In this document: in pieces, positions 1 to 9,868 of the stretch | Position numbering within the stretch: the first letter of the stretch is position 1 | Layout of the letters: the number at the start of each line of letters is the position of its first letter | Origin: Aestuariivivens insulae | GTDB taxonomy: Bacteria; Bacteroidota; Bacteroidia; Flavobacteriales; Flavobacteriaceae | NCBI RefSeq assembly: GCF_022662195.1 | Contig: NZ_JAKMCS010000003.1 | Coordinates: 248,001 to 312,000 of the forward strand | Length of the DNA stretch: 64,000 nt | Direction: 5' to 3' | Made by a program: the position numbers and the translations under genes | Notes under the pieces: generated by a model | The model's input: only the letters and a program-made list of their open reading frames with translations | Told to the model about the DNA's origin: nothing | Database searches by the model: none

Positions 1-1175
1 CTAGGCAAGGCCAATGAACTTCCATTAAGGGTATGAGCAAGTTCATTCTTACCAATATTGTTTTTAAAACGCAACTTTAAACGATTGGCCTGAAAGGTTT
101 CAAAGTTAGACACCGATGAGATTTCCAACCATTTGTCCTGTGCTGTTGAGAAGACTTCGAAATCGTAAGTTAATGCCGATGTAAATCCTAAATCCCCTCC
201 ACAAAGCCTTAAAATGCGATATGGTAATTTTAATTCCTGCAAAATGGTTTTTACATGGTTCACCATACCATCTAATGCTTCATAGGATTTGGTAGGATGC
301 TCTACACGTAAAATTTCAACTTTATCAAATTGGTGCAATCGATTCAATCCCCTTACATGGGCGCCATAGCTTCCTGCTTCACGACGAAAGCAGGGCGTAT
401 AACCTGTAATACCAATAGGTAAGTCGCTTTCGTTTAGTAGTACATCCCTAAAGATATTGGTTCCCGGCACCTCTGCTGTAGGGATTAAGTATAAGTTATC
501 TGCCGTTACATGGTACATTTGTCCTTCTTTATCTGGCAACTGTCCTGTACCAAAACCAGAGGCTTCATTAACCAAATGTGGCAATTGGTATTCGGTATAA
601 CCGGCCTCGGTATTTTTATCTAAAAAATAGGCTATTAAAGCACGTTGAAGTCGTGCTCCTTTACCTTTATAAACCGGAAATCCGGCTCCGGTAATTTTAT
701 TTCCGAGTTCGAAATCTATAATATCGTACTTCTTGGCCAATTCCCAATGTGGTAATGCGCCATCAAATAATGTAGGTATGTCGCCTTCGCGATACACCTC
801 TTCGTTATCTTCTTCGGTATTTCCAGCTGGCACCAAACGGTTTGGTACATTGGGTATTTTATAAAGCAACTCATTTAATTCGGTTACTTTATTGTTTAAG
901 GTTTCATTAAGTATTTTAGACGACTCTTTTAACTCTCCTGTTTTCGCCTTTAAAGCATTGGCCTTTTCTACTTCTCCAGCTTTGTACAACAGTCCTATTT
1001 CCTTCGAAATACTATTAGATTCTGCTAAGGTATTATCCAATTCGGCCTGGATGCTTCTTCGCTCTTCATCTAGGGCAATAACCTGGTCTACTATATCGGC
1101 AGCGTCAATATTACGTTTTGCCAGTCCTTCAATAACCAAATCTTTGTTTTCTCTAATAAATGGGACCTGTAACAT
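1..1175 (-). CDS. serS: Seryl-tRNA synthetase, 3' end cut by the window edge
   Basis: Cytoplasmic class II aminoacyl-tRNA synthetase that charges tRNA-Ser with serine. Reading leftward from the ATG at 1173-1175 gives about 391 codons with no stop. The N-terminal part (about residues 25-110) is rich in Lys, Glu and Leu, as expected for the tRNA-binding coiled-coil arm. The catalytic part shows class II motif 2 (TPCFRREAGSYG followed by RGLNRLHQF) and the beginning of motif 3 (HTLNGSSLALP) right at the window edge, so only the last few dozen residues are missing. Its start lies 57 bp beyond the ribF stop, and both genes read leftward, so they may be co-transcribed. Identification is secure. Confidence 0.96.
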   Translation of the reverse strand, partial: MLQVPFIRENKDLVIEGLAKRNIDAADIVDQVIALDEERRSIQAELDNTLAESNSISKEIGLLYKAGEVEKANALKAKTGELKESSKILNETLNNKVTELNELLYKIPNVPNRLVPAGNTEEDNEEVYREGDIPTLFDGALPHWELAKKYDIIDFELGNKITGAGFPVYKGKGARLQRALIAYFLDKNTEAGYTEYQLPHLVNEASGFGTGQLPDKEGQMYHVTADNLYLIPTAEVPGTNIFRDVLLNESDLPIGITGYTPCFRREAGSYGAHVRGLNRLHQFDKVEILRVEHPTKSYEALDGMVNHVKTILQELKLPYRILRLCGGDLGFTSALTYDFEVFSTAQDKWLEISSVSNFETFQANRLKLRFKNNIGKNELAHTLNGSSLALP

Positions 1176-1232
1176 GTCTTGAAAATTTAAGCGACAAATT
1201 TAATGAATTCGTAAGCGTAAAGAAATTTTTCT

Positions 1233-2171
1233 TTAGTTATTATCTGTACTTAAAACATAACTTCTTACTGCCATTTCATCTTTTTTTAATTGGGCTTTTA
1301 GTAAATCGACAGATTCAAACTTTTGTTCATCCCGCAAACGTTCCAATAATTCTATCTTGATCTGCTTTCCGTATAAATCTTTATTGAAATTTATAAAATG
1401 TACTTCAATAGACAGGTTTTTACCATCAACAGTAGGGTTAACCCCTATATTCATCATACCATAAACCAAATCGTCATCAATTACCGAGCTCACAATATAG
1501 GCCCCCTGTCTTGGAATTAACTTATAATCTTCTTCTATATTAACATTAGCTGTGGGAAACCCTAATTGTTTACCCAAACCTTTACCTTTGGTTACTGTAC
1601 CAACAATCACAAAATGATATCCCAAATAAGCATTAGCCTTTGCGATATCACCTTCACTTAATGCTCTTCTAATTTTAGTGGAACTTACGGCTACCTCATC
1701 AATGTCTTGGGCAGAAATCTCTTCAACTTCAAAACCGTACTGATCTCCAAAACGCCTTAAATCGTCTATATTGGCATTCCTGTTTCTCCCAAACCTATGG
1801 TCGTAACCAATAATAACCTTTTTGGCATGCAATTTATCTACTAGCAGTTCCTTAACAAAATCTTCCGCTCCAATACGGGAAAATTCGGGGGTAAACTTTT
1901 TTATAAACAAATAGTCCAGCCCTAACGATTCCAAAATAGCATAACGCTCATCTATAGTATTGATTAACTTTATATTGGCATCCTTTTGCAATACCATTCT
2001 TGGGTGCGGAAAAAAAGTAAGTATAACCGACTTCAATCCTTCTTTTTTGGCGGTGTTTATTAAGCGTGAAATAATTTTTTGGTGGCCAATATGAACACCA
2101 TCGAATGTACCTATGGTTACAACGGTTGGTTCTTCCGACTTATAGGCCTTAATATCTTTTACCTCTCTCAT
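1233..2171 (-). CDS. ribF: Bifunctional riboflavin kinase / FAD synthetase
   Basis: Converts riboflavin to FMN and FMN to FAD in the cytoplasm. The 312-residue length is normal for the family. The N-terminal FAD synthetase domain has the nucleotidyltransferase signature TIGTFDGVHIGH at residues 19-30 and the VSSTKIR motif near residue 162. The C-terminal flavokinase domain has GKGLGKQLGFPTANV near 196-210, then MNIGVNPTV and IEVHFINFNKDLYGKQI. No FMN riboswitch-like leader is visible in the 83 bp before the divergent protease gene. The serS gene follows on the same strand. Confidence 0.96.
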   Translation of the reverse strand: MREVKDIKAYKSEEPTVVTIGTFDGVHIGHQKIISRLINTAKKEGLKSVILTFFPHPRMVLQKDANIKLINTIDERYAILESLGLDYLFIKKFTPEFSRIGAEDFVKELLVDKLHAKKVIIGYDHRFGRNRNANIDDLRRFGDQYGFEVEEISAQDIDEVAVSSTKIRRALSEGDIAKANAYLGYHFVIVGTVTKGKGLGKQLGFPTANVNIEEDYKLIPRQGAYIVSSVIDDDLVYGMMNIGVNPTVDGKNLSIEVHFINFNKDLYGKQIKIELLERLRDEQKFESVDLLKAQLKKDEMAVRSYVLSTDNN

Positions 2172-2211
2172 CCAACGAGTTATATTGTCTAATTAATTAA
2201 AAAAAGTTAGC

Positions 2212-2239
2212 TTTGTTAATTCGGTATTTAATGAATTTG
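2212..2239 (+). promoter_or_regulatory. Possible promoter of the first metalloprotease gene
   Basis: A TTTG at 2212-2215 is followed 16 bp later by TGAATTTG (2232-2239), one base off the Bacteroidota -7 consensus TAnnTTTG, and lies 15 bp before the ATG. The spacer is shorter than the usual 17-21 bp, so this is a weak call. Confidence 0.3.
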
Positions 2240-2254
2240 CCCTAAATTTTTTTT

Positions 2255-5047
2255 ATGAAAACAAAACTACATTATGTTTTGTCAATGACAATGTTTTTGT
2301 TTGTCTTTTCAGTATCTGCCCAAGATTCTTTATGGAAACGTATTGAAAGCATTAAAAACCCTCAAAACTTATCTAAGTTTCATCTCGACAAAAACAACGT
2401 TCATTTCTTTGAACTTGATGCAAATTTACTCGCTAAAAATTTAGCCTCTGCTTCCTTAAAGAAAAGCAGCAATAATAAAAGCAACACTATTATTAGTCTT
2501 CCTGGGCCAAATGGCATACTGGAGTCATTTAAAATTCATGAAGCTTCCGTTTTTGCTCCTGAACTGGCAGCTAAATACCCTAATATTAAATCGTATGCAG
2601 GCACTGCGCTAAACGACCCCAATACGCAAATACGCATGAGTGTTTCACCCCAGGGAATTCAAACCATGATCTCTTATCCCGATAAACCTACTTTGTTTAT
2701 GCAACCTATTTCTAAAGGATCCGAGCAATATATGTTATATGACAGAGGTAGCAAATACCGTTCTACATCCCTATTTAAATGTAAAACCATTGACGCCATA
2801 AATGACGCCATAAATAATAAACCGAATAACAGTGCAAAGGGAACTAATGAAGGGGGTGCTAACGACCAAACGCTTCGCAAATTTAGAATTGCCACTTCTG
2901 TTACTGGTGAATATACGGCATACCACGGAGGCACAGTTGCAGATGCCTTAGCAGCCATCAATGCGACATTAACAAGGGTCAATCAAATATTTGAGACCGA
3001 CATGGCCGTAACTTTTGAGCTTATTGCCAATAACGATGGCTTAATTTATACCGATGCCGCTACCGATCCATATTCCGATGCCGATATTGGAGCTAATGAT
3101 GATAACTCTAATAATTTAAATGGATGGAGCCTACAATTGCAAAATGAACTGTCCACGACAAGTGCTTTGGGCAATTCACTGGCCGAACGTAATGCAGCTT
3201 ATGATATTGGTCATTTGTTTGGAGCCAGTGGCGGCGGGGGAAATGCAGGCTGTATTGGCTGTGTTTGTACTAACGACACTTCGTCTACTACCGACAAGAA
3301 TAAAGGTAGCGCCTTTACTTCTCCTGCTAATGATGTCCCGGAAGGGGATACTTTCGACCTTAATTTTGTAGCACATGAAATAGGGCATCAAATGGGAGCC
3401 AACCATACATGGTCCTATGAAAGTGAAGGTACTGGAGTGAACGCTGAACCTGGTAGCGGAAGCACCATTATGGCCTATGCTGGTATTACCGAGAATGATG
3501 ATGTCCAATTAAATAGTGATGCTTATTTTCATTTTTACAGCATTAAACAAATTTTGGAAAACCTAAGTACTAAGAATTGTCAAACAAACCAAGCCATTAG
3601 CAATAATCCACCTCTTGCCAATGCAGGACCCGATTACATTATCCCTAGCGGAACGGCCTATGTATTAAAAGGTAGTGCTACAGACGCCGATGGCAACGAC
3701 AACCATACCTATTGTTGGGAACAGATAGACGATGGTGTGGTTACCAGCGCCAATTTCAATGCTACATTGGCCAATGGTTCCTTAAACCGATCCTTAGCTC
3801 CAACCACATCTCCATTCAGATACATCCCCAATATAAAAAGTGTACTAAACGGTAAACTTACCGAATCGAATCCTGGCATAGGAAGCTCTTGGGAATCGGT
3901 TTCTACAGTTAACCGAACCCTTAATTGGGCATTTACCGTTCGTGACAAAAGTCCTGCCACAGTTATGTCCAATGGACAATCGAGCTTTGACACAATGACC
4001 ATTACCGTTAATAATTCTGCTGGGCCTTTTACTGTATCTTCCCAAACTATTGACGGCATAGAATGGACACCAAATACATTGGAAACCATCACCTGGGACA
4101 AGGCCAACACCGATAGTAGCCCTATAAACACCTCGCATGTAAACATTTTATTGTCTACAGATGGCGGATTAACCTACCCTATAACCCTCGCTGGCAACAC
4201 CCCTAATGATGGCACAGAGGAGATTGTAGTCCCCAAAGTATCGGCTCCTTTTTGCAGGATTAAAGTGGAAGCCGTAGACAATATTTTTTATGCCATTAAC
4301 AATGAAGCCTTCGCCATTAATTACAGCATAGACACAACCTGTCCAGAAGCTTATAGTTCCCCTGCTAACTTAAATTTGGACATTAACGAAACCACCGTGA
4401 CAAACCATACCATTAATGTGCCAGATGATGGCATTATTAGCCATGTTAAAGTTAGCACAGATATTACCCATTCCTATGTTGACGACCTTGTTATTACAAT
4501 TACCCATCCCAACGGAACAACTTTGTCGAAAATATGGAACAGAAATTGTTATTCCGAGGATAATATTATTATAAATTTTGAAGATTGGGCAGATAACATC
4601 AATTGCAATAATACCTCCGCTAATAACACTTATGCTCCAGCAAGCTTATTAGAAGTCTTTAATGGATTAAACGCAAAGGGAAATTGGCGTATTTCTGTTG
4701 CCGACCAGGCCTCTGTAGACGATGGTAAATTAAATTCCTGGGGGATGGAAATATGCACCCAAACCACTAGCATAACAAATCCCAATCTTGGTGATGAAGT
4801 TGAAGGCATTAAAGTATTCCCAAACCCCAATGAAGGCGAATTTACCGTTGCTTTCACTTCTAAATCCAAGCAAGACATTGTTATTATAGCTAGTGACACA
4901 AGAGGCCGTATTGTTTTGCATAAAACCTACCCAAAAACAGTAAACTTTAGGGAAGCTATTGATTTAAAAAATGTAAAGTCTGGAATGTATGTTCTCTCTA
5001 TAAGTGATGGCAATATAAAGACCAAGAAAAAGGTTAATATTTGGTAG
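2255..5047 (+). CDS. Secreted reprolysin-like zinc metalloprotease with P-domain and T9SS sorting domain
   Basis: Predicted secreted protease of 930 residues, exported by Sec and then by the type IX secretion system. Order of parts: signal peptide (1-22, ending VSAQ), pro-region to about 200, metzincin catalytic domain with HEIGHQMGANH at 374-384 (three His zinc ligands and catalytic Glu375) and a Met-turn in STIMAYAG, an Ig/PKD-like region about 455-690, a proprotein-convertase P-like domain about 710-830 ending in GKLNSWGMEIC, and a type A sorting domain from IKVFPNP at about 852. The substrate is unknown. A paralogue with the same architecture lies at 5707-8448. M12B-like family membership is well supported; the physiological role (nutrient, adhesin processing or virulence-like) is not. 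Confidence 0.9.
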   Translation: MKTKLHYVLSMTMFLFVFSVSAQDSLWKRIESIKNPQNLSKFHLDKNNVHFFELDANLLAKNLASASLKKSSNNKSNTIISLPGPNGILESFKIHEASVFAPELAAKYPNIKSYAGTALNDPNTQIRMSVSPQGIQTMISYPDKPTLFMQPISKGSEQYMLYDRGSKYRSTSLFKCKTIDAINDAINNKPNNSAKGTNEGGANDQTLRKFRIATSVTGEYTAYHGGTVADALAAINATLTRVNQIFETDMAVTFELIANNDGLIYTDAATDPYSDADIGANDDNSNNLNGWSLQLQNELSTTSALGNSLAERNAAYDIGHLFGASGGGGNAGCIGCVCTNDTSSTTDKNKGSAFTSPANDVPEGDTFDLNFVAHEIGHQMGANHTWSYESEGTGVNAEPGSGSTIMAYAGITENDDVQLNSDAYFHFYSIKQILENLSTKNCQTNQAISNNPPLANAGPDYIIPSGTAYVLKGSATDADGNDNHTYCWEQIDDGVVTSANFNATLANGSLNRSLAPTTSPFRYIPNIKSVLNGKLTESNPGIGSSWESVSTVNRTLNWAFTVRDKSPATVMSNGQSSFDTMTITVNNSAGPFTVSSQTIDGIEWTPNTLETITWDKANTDSSPINTSHVNILLSTDGGLTYPITLAGNTPNDGTEEIVVPKVSAPFCRIKVEAVDNIFYAINNEAFAINYSIDTTCPEAYSSPANLNLDINETTVTNHTINVPDDGIISHVKVSTDITHSYVDDLVITITHPNGTTLSKIWNRNCYSEDNIIINFEDWADNINCNNTSANNTYAPASLLEVFNGLNAKGNWRISVADQASVDDGKLNSWGMEICTQTTSITNPNLGDEVEGIKVFPNPNEGEFTVAFTSKSKQDIVIIASDTRGRIVLHKTYPKTVNFREAIDLKNVKSGMYVLSISDGNIKTKKKVNIW

Positions 5048-5093
5048 CTTGAAAATAATTGTTGACATGGTTTAAAACAAATTACCACTAGTA

Positions 5094-5618
5094 TTAAGGC
5101 AAATTAAAAACTTGAACAATATGTGAAATTGATTGTGGAATTTCTTTCATTTTGAAATCTAAATTTAACTCATATCTTTCATTGTTAACTTTTTTAAAGT
5201 AAACCTCTTTGTTACTTGGTCTAAAATATCCCGCCTGTCCTTTACAATAACACCACCTAGCATATATTATCTTAATGCTTTTCGAATCTTTTGCCTCCTC
5301 TTTAATTGTCTTTGGATTTACTTCTAAAAAAACTTGCTCCCTTAACCCTCCATCTACTGTATTAGGCATTTCATTTCTTACATATTCAATCTTTAGAACA
5401 ATATTTTTGCCATCAACAATACTTGAATAAAGTTCATTGAACTCGTCGTACTTAATTAATAATTCTTTGTTTGAAAAAACTTCAAAAGAACACCTTCCAT
5501 TATCTGGACACCAATTAACAGTAACTTCATTAGTCTTTTTTTTATTAATATGCTCTTTCGTTTTACATGACAAAAGAGCAACAATCAAGACAACCACACT
5601 TAAATATCTCATATTCAA
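5094..5618 (-). CDS. Hypothetical lipoprotein
   Basis: 174 residues with an N-terminal hydrophobic stretch ending in a lipobox (LLSC, Cys18), followed by a Lys-rich tether, so probably a membrane-anchored lipoprotein. The mature part has several Cys residues (CPDNGRC and RWCYCKGQ) that could form disulfides. I recognise no family. It lies between two paralogous T9SS proteases, on the strand opposite to both. A second in-frame ATG two codons downstream (MRYLSVV) is an equally good start. A role tied to the proteases, for example as an inhibitor, would be pure guesswork from position. Confidence 0.65.
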   Translation of the reverse strand: MNMRYLSVVVLIVALLSCKTKEHINKKKTNEVTVNWCPDNGRCSFEVFSNKELLIKYDEFNELYSSIVDGKNIVLKIEYVRNEMPNTVDGGLREQVFLEVNPKTIKEEAKDSKSIKIIYARWCYCKGQAGYFRPSNKEVYFKKVNNERYELNLDFKMKEIPQSISHIVQVFNLP

Positions 5619-5706
5619 AAATATATTAATTTAGATAATGTTATATATTAATTTTTGCCATTAACAAATTTAGACGTTATTTTTATGTCCCTTAAACTTT
5701 TGTCTC

Positions 5707-8448
5707 ATGAAAAAGGCTTTCTCTAACTTTACTATAGTTTTTCTTTTAATACTGTTATTTTTTTCAAGCACCCTTTATACTCAAAACGGAAAAACAATAT
5801 GGACTAAAACCTCTCAAGAAAAAGCTTTTAATGGAAAACTTCCTAATAAAGATGTAAAACAGAATAGAGCTTCTTACTATCAATTAGACATTGAAAGCTT
5901 GAAAACCCTTTTGAAAGACGCCCCTCTAAGAAACAATAACACAACATCTGATATCATAATAAGTTTTCCTAACAGTGAAGGTACCTTAGAAGCATTTAGA
6001 ATTAATGAAGCACCATTATTTAAACCTGATTTTCAAAAAAAACATCCAGAATTAAGAACTTATGTTGGCACCAGCGTAACTAATAATGGGAATAAAATAA
6101 GATTCAGCATTACCCCTTTTGGATTACACGCTATGACATTGTCATCAGAAAAAGGCCTTCAACTAATAGATCCCGCTGGCCTCGACAACAAATATTATAT
6201 ATCTTATAATAAAAGTGACTTAGTTAATTTACCCCCCCCTTTTTACTGCAAGTATATTGATGATTTAGGACATTTTAAAAATACTTCATCCTCAAAATCA
6301 AACTCGACAAGAAATGCAAATGATGGTATTTTACGAACATATGACTTGGCACTAGCTTCAACAGTTGAGTATTCTACATATCATATTGATGCAGCCGGTG
6401 TATCGGGAGGAACAGATACCGAAAAGAAAAATGCGGTAAAAGCAGCTATGATGGTTACCATGAATCGGGTAAATGGGATATTTGAACGCGAAATATCCCT
6501 CACCATGCAAATGGTAGACAATACCAATATCATCTTTATAGCAGAACCCGACGGGTATACCAATGATAATGGGCAAACTATGCTAAGCGAAAACCAAACC
6601 ATTATAGATAACGCAATAGGCTCTGTGAATTATGACATAGGCCATGTGTTTAGTACAGGAGGCGGAGGTATAGCCAGCCTCAATTCACCATGTGTGTCAG
6701 GAAGCAAAGCTAAAGGTGTTACTGGGTTATCTGCTCCTGTTGGCGATGTGTTTGATGTCGAATTTGTTGCCCATGAAATGGGGCATCAATTTGGAGCTCC
6801 GCATACCTGGTCAAGCAATAGTGGCGGATGTTCCGCAACAGAATGGTCCTCTACAAATGCCTATGAACCCGGAAGTGGCAGTACTATTATGTCTTATGCT
6901 GGTTTATGTGCTCCAGATAACGTACAGCTTAATGGCGACGATTATTTCCACCAAAAAAGTCTTCAAATGATTTGGGCTAACATAAGCAGTGGCAATAGCA
7001 GTAATTGTGACACAGAAGCCTCATCGGGGAATACAGCTCCAACAGCTAACGCAGGAATAGATTATACTATACCAGTATCAACACCTTATAAACTTACAGG
7101 ATCTTCAACAGATATTGACGGTACAGGCACACATACCTATACATGGGAACAATTTGACTTAGCAACATCTCAAGGTAGTATTTCAGAAAATAATACTACA
7201 GGCCCTCTCGTAAGGTCTTTTGAACCAACTTCAGATCCAGTAAGATATATTCCTAATCTTAAAGACCTTAGATTTTCTAATGGTTCTACAACTTGGGAAA
7301 AATTAGCGTCTGTACCCAGAAGTTTAAATTTCCAATTAACGGTAAGGGATAATGGAAAAGACAACAACTACGGACAGACCGACAATGACGAAATGACCAT
7401 AACAGTTATTGATGCCAATGGCCCTTTCAAAGTCACTTCACAAAATGCTTACATCAGCTATCCTGTGGGCAGCACCCAAACCATAACTTGGAATGTAGCC
7501 GACACTAATTTAAGCCCTATCAATACATCTATGGTTAACATAAGACTATCTATTGATGGCGGATTAACATATCCTACAATATTAACTACAACTAATAATG
7601 ATGGTAATGCTGACATCACTTTTCCTTCAGGCGTTGCAGCTCCATATTGCAGAATTATGATTGAAGCAGATCCTTCCCAGAACATATTTTTTTCTATTAA
7701 CGAAGAAAATTTTTCTATTGGATACACCATAACTGAAACTTGTAATCAATACAGCGGCGGAACAAATCTACCTATTTCTATTCCCGACAATGGCAACAGT
7801 TTTGAGACCAGTACCATTAGTGTAAGCGAATCTTCAACTATAACCGATTTGAATGTAGGAGTCAATATTACACATACCTATAAAGGAGACTTACAAATAG
7901 CTTTAGTAAGCCCCGAATCGACCCAAATAAACTTAACCACTCAATCATTTTGTTCTACAGGAAGCCTAATGGTTAAATTTGACGATTCCTCAACCCAAAT
8001 TGATTGTGCCTACACAGAAAACAATGAAGTTTATAAACCAACAGGCGATGCCTTAAATAACTTTAATGGAGAAAACCCTTCTGGAAATTGGACCTTGGGC
8101 ATTATTGATTTAGCAGATGGAGACACAGGAACATTAAATTCTTGGTACATAGAGCTTTGCACTACAAGCTTAACATTAGATAATCCAGCATTTAACAACA
8201 TATCCAGTCTAAAAATATTTCCTAACCCAAACAAAGGCGAGTTTACTATCACTCTTAAAGGTTCCCTATCTAATCTAATTAAGGTGGAAGTTTTTGATAT
8301 TAGAGGTCGACAAATTTACAATAATAGCTACAAGGGTTCAGGTGATTTTAACGAAACCATAAGCCTTAAAAATGCGCAAACGGGGATATATATTTTAAAT
8401 GTGAATGATGGCAATCGGCAATCTACCAAAAAAATTGTTATAGATTAA
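5707..8448 (+). CDS. Secreted reprolysin-like zinc metalloprotease, paralogue of the 2255-5047 gene
   Basis: 913 residues. Same layout as the gene at 2255: signal peptide (about 1-25), pro-region with matching blocks (GTLEAFRINEAP, TYVGTSV), catalytic domain with HEMGHQFGAPH at 356-366 and Met-turn STIMSYAG, PKD/Ig-like region, P-like domain ending LNSWYIELC, and a T9SS type A sorting domain beginning LKIFPNPNKGEF near residue 836. The two proteins align along their whole length, so they come from a gene duplication, though they are clearly diverged. The stop lies 10 bp from the convergent pth stop. Function is inferred from motifs; substrate unknown. Confidence 0.9.
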   Translation: MKKAFSNFTIVFLLILLFFSSTLYTQNGKTIWTKTSQEKAFNGKLPNKDVKQNRASYYQLDIESLKTLLKDAPLRNNNTTSDIIISFPNSEGTLEAFRINEAPLFKPDFQKKHPELRTYVGTSVTNNGNKIRFSITPFGLHAMTLSSEKGLQLIDPAGLDNKYYISYNKSDLVNLPPPFYCKYIDDLGHFKNTSSSKSNSTRNANDGILRTYDLALASTVEYSTYHIDAAGVSGGTDTEKKNAVKAAMMVTMNRVNGIFEREISLTMQMVDNTNIIFIAEPDGYTNDNGQTMLSENQTIIDNAIGSVNYDIGHVFSTGGGGIASLNSPCVSGSKAKGVTGLSAPVGDVFDVEFVAHEMGHQFGAPHTWSSNSGGCSATEWSSTNAYEPGSGSTIMSYAGLCAPDNVQLNGDDYFHQKSLQMIWANISSGNSSNCDTEASSGNTAPTANAGIDYTIPVSTPYKLTGSSTDIDGTGTHTYTWEQFDLATSQGSISENNTTGPLVRSFEPTSDPVRYIPNLKDLRFSNGSTTWEKLASVPRSLNFQLTVRDNGKDNNYGQTDNDEMTITVIDANGPFKVTSQNAYISYPVGSTQTITWNVADTNLSPINTSMVNIRLSIDGGLTYPTILTTTNNDGNADITFPSGVAAPYCRIMIEADPSQNIFFSINEENFSIGYTITETCNQYSGGTNLPISIPDNGNSFETSTISVSESSTITDLNVGVNITHTYKGDLQIALVSPESTQINLTTQSFCSTGSLMVKFDDSSTQIDCAYTENNEVYKPTGDALNNFNGENPSGNWTLGIIDLADGDTGTLNSWYIELCTTSLTLDNPAFNNISSLKIFPNPNKGEFTITLKGSLSNLIKVEVFDIRGRQIYNNSYKGSGDFNETISLKNAQTGIYILNVNDGNRQSTKKIVID

Positions 8449-8458
8449 GAGGGCTTAT

Positions 8459-9106
8459 TTACTTCCCATTAAACACATTCATCGTATTATTAACTCCAGA
8501 TAATGCAAATGATTTTATAAGTGCAATAGATTTATCTAGACGTTCGGGTAGTTTTTCGGTTTCTTCGACACTCCATTCACCCAATACATAATCAACCTGC
8601 CTGCCCTTGCTAAAAGTATCGCTTATACCAAATCTAAAGCGATTGTATTTGGTGGTATTAAGTTTATCCTGAAGATCTTTCAACCCATTATGACCACCAT
8701 CGCTCCCCTTGGTTTTGAGTCGTATACTCCCAAAAGGCAAGTTTAGGTCGTCTGTAATAACCAGCAGGTTTTCCAATGGAATTTTTTCTTTTGTTAACCA
8801 ATATAGTACCGACTTTCCGCTTAAGTTCATGTAAGTACTTGGCTTTAGAAATATAAAGGTCCTCCCTTTTAGCTTATAAGTGGTTATATCGCCCAGCTTT
8901 TGAGCCTCAAAGGTTAATTGCTCTTCCTTTGCAAAATGGTCCAGGATTTTAAACCCAATATTATGGCGTGTATTTGCATATTTCTCACCTATATTTCCTA
9001 AACCAACAATTAAAAATTTCTTCATAGGGTTTCCTTCTTCAACTATAAAAGATTTGGTTTTCTTTTCAAACAAATTCTTAATCAACCTAAACATTGTTTG
9101 TCTCAA
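8459..9106 (-). CDS. pth: Peptidyl-tRNA hydrolase
   Basis: Releases peptides from prematurely dissociated peptidyl-tRNA. From Met28 the sequence follows the family closely: FLIVGLGNIGEKYANTRHNIGF holds the conserved Asn and catalytic His, and TDDLNLPFGSIRLKTKGSDGGHNGLKD holds the conserved Asp and Asn. The reading frame allows a start at 9106 (215 residues) or at Met28 (9025, 188 residues, the usual bacterial length). The extra 27 residues are basic with no recognised domain; flavobacterial Pth proteins are often modelled with such an extension, so I kept the longer form with doubt. It is the third gene of prs-rplY-pth, separated from rplY by a hairpin terminator. Confidence 0.93.
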   Translation of the reverse strand: MRQTMFRLIKNLFEKKTKSFIVEEGNPMKKFLIVGLGNIGEKYANTRHNIGFKILDHFAKEEQLTFEAQKLGDITTYKLKGRTFIFLKPSTYMNLSGKSVLYWLTKEKIPLENLLVITDDLNLPFGSIRLKTKGSDGGHNGLKDLQDKLNTTKYNRFRFGISDTFSKGRQVDYVLGEWSVEETEKLPERLDKSIALIKSFALSGVNNTMNVFNGK

Positions 9107-9109
9107 TTT

Positions 9110-9151
9110 GTGTAAAAATAAAAAAGCATCCCGAATAAATTAGGATGCTTT
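9110..9151 (-). terminator. Rho-independent terminator after rplY
   Basis: A 9-bp perfect stem (AAAGCATCC at 9123-9131 with GGATGCTTT at 9143-9151) is followed, reading leftward, by a T-rich tract. It sits between rplY and pth, so pth is probably expressed by read-through or from its own promoter. Confidence 0.8.
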
Positions 9152-9174
9152 CTATTATTTACTAAAACAGCTTT

Positions 9175-9813
9175 CTATTCTTGTGCTGCTTCTGCTGCTG
9201 GAGCTTCAGCTGCAGTTGCTTCTGTTGTTTCTTCTTCTTCATCATCTTCGTCTTCAACATCCATAGAAGCTCTAGAACGTCTTACTAGACAAACTACTGT
9301 ATTATCTGGATGCATAAACCTATAGGCATCGTTTTCTAAAGTAGTGATGTATAATTTACTACCTATTCTAAGCGGCGTAATATCTGCCTCGATAAAATCT
9401 GGCAAGTTAGCAGGTAAGGCTTTTACTCTTAAGCTACGCTTATTTTTACGTAAAACACCACCATTTTTAACACCTCTTGAGTTTCCAACAAATTGTACTG
9501 GAATATCCATGGTTATTTCTTTGTCTTCGAACAACTGATAGAAATCTATATGTAAGATTCTATCGGTTACAGGGTGAAACTGAATGTCCTGTAAAATGGC
9601 ATTAAAAGTTTCTCCGCTTTCTAAAGCAATCACAACTGTATGCGCATTAGGCGTGTATACAAGTTTAGAGAAAGCTAATTCTGGTGCAGAGAAATGCACT
9701 GGCTTATCTCCTCCGTATAATACGCAAGGAACCTGACCAGCATTACGTAAGGCTTTTGTTGATTTTTTGCCCACGCTTTCTCTTTGAGATCCGTTGATTG
9801 TAATTGATTTCAT
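9175..9813 (-). CDS. rplY: 50S ribosomal protein L25 / general stress protein Ctc
   Basis: Binds 5S rRNA in the large ribosomal subunit. 212 residues: an N-terminal L25 domain (about 1-90, including VPCVLYGG and HIDFYQL) and a C-terminal Ctc-type beta domain (about 95-185), followed by a very acidic Ala/Glu-rich tail from about residue 185. The two-domain form with an acidic tail is usual in Bacteroidota. It follows prs by 55 bp, and the order prs-rplY-pth is a common bacterial arrangement. A 6-bp inverted repeat (9850-9872, GTAGCT with AGCTAC) lies at the end of prs. Confidence 0.95.
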   Translation of the reverse strand: MKSITINGSQRESVGKKSTKALRNAGQVPCVLYGGDKPVHFSAPELAFSKLVYTPNAHTVVIALESGETFNAILQDIQFHPVTDRILHIDFYQLFEDKEITMDIPVQFVGNSRGVKNGGVLRKNKRSLRVKALPANLPDFIEADITPLRIGSKLYITTLENDAYRFMHPDNTVVCLVRRSRASMDVEDEDDEEEETTEATAAEAPAAEAAQE

Positions 9814-9868
9814 TTTTGTTTATATATTAATTTAAATTATACTATTTTGGTAGCTGAGCACGTCGAAG

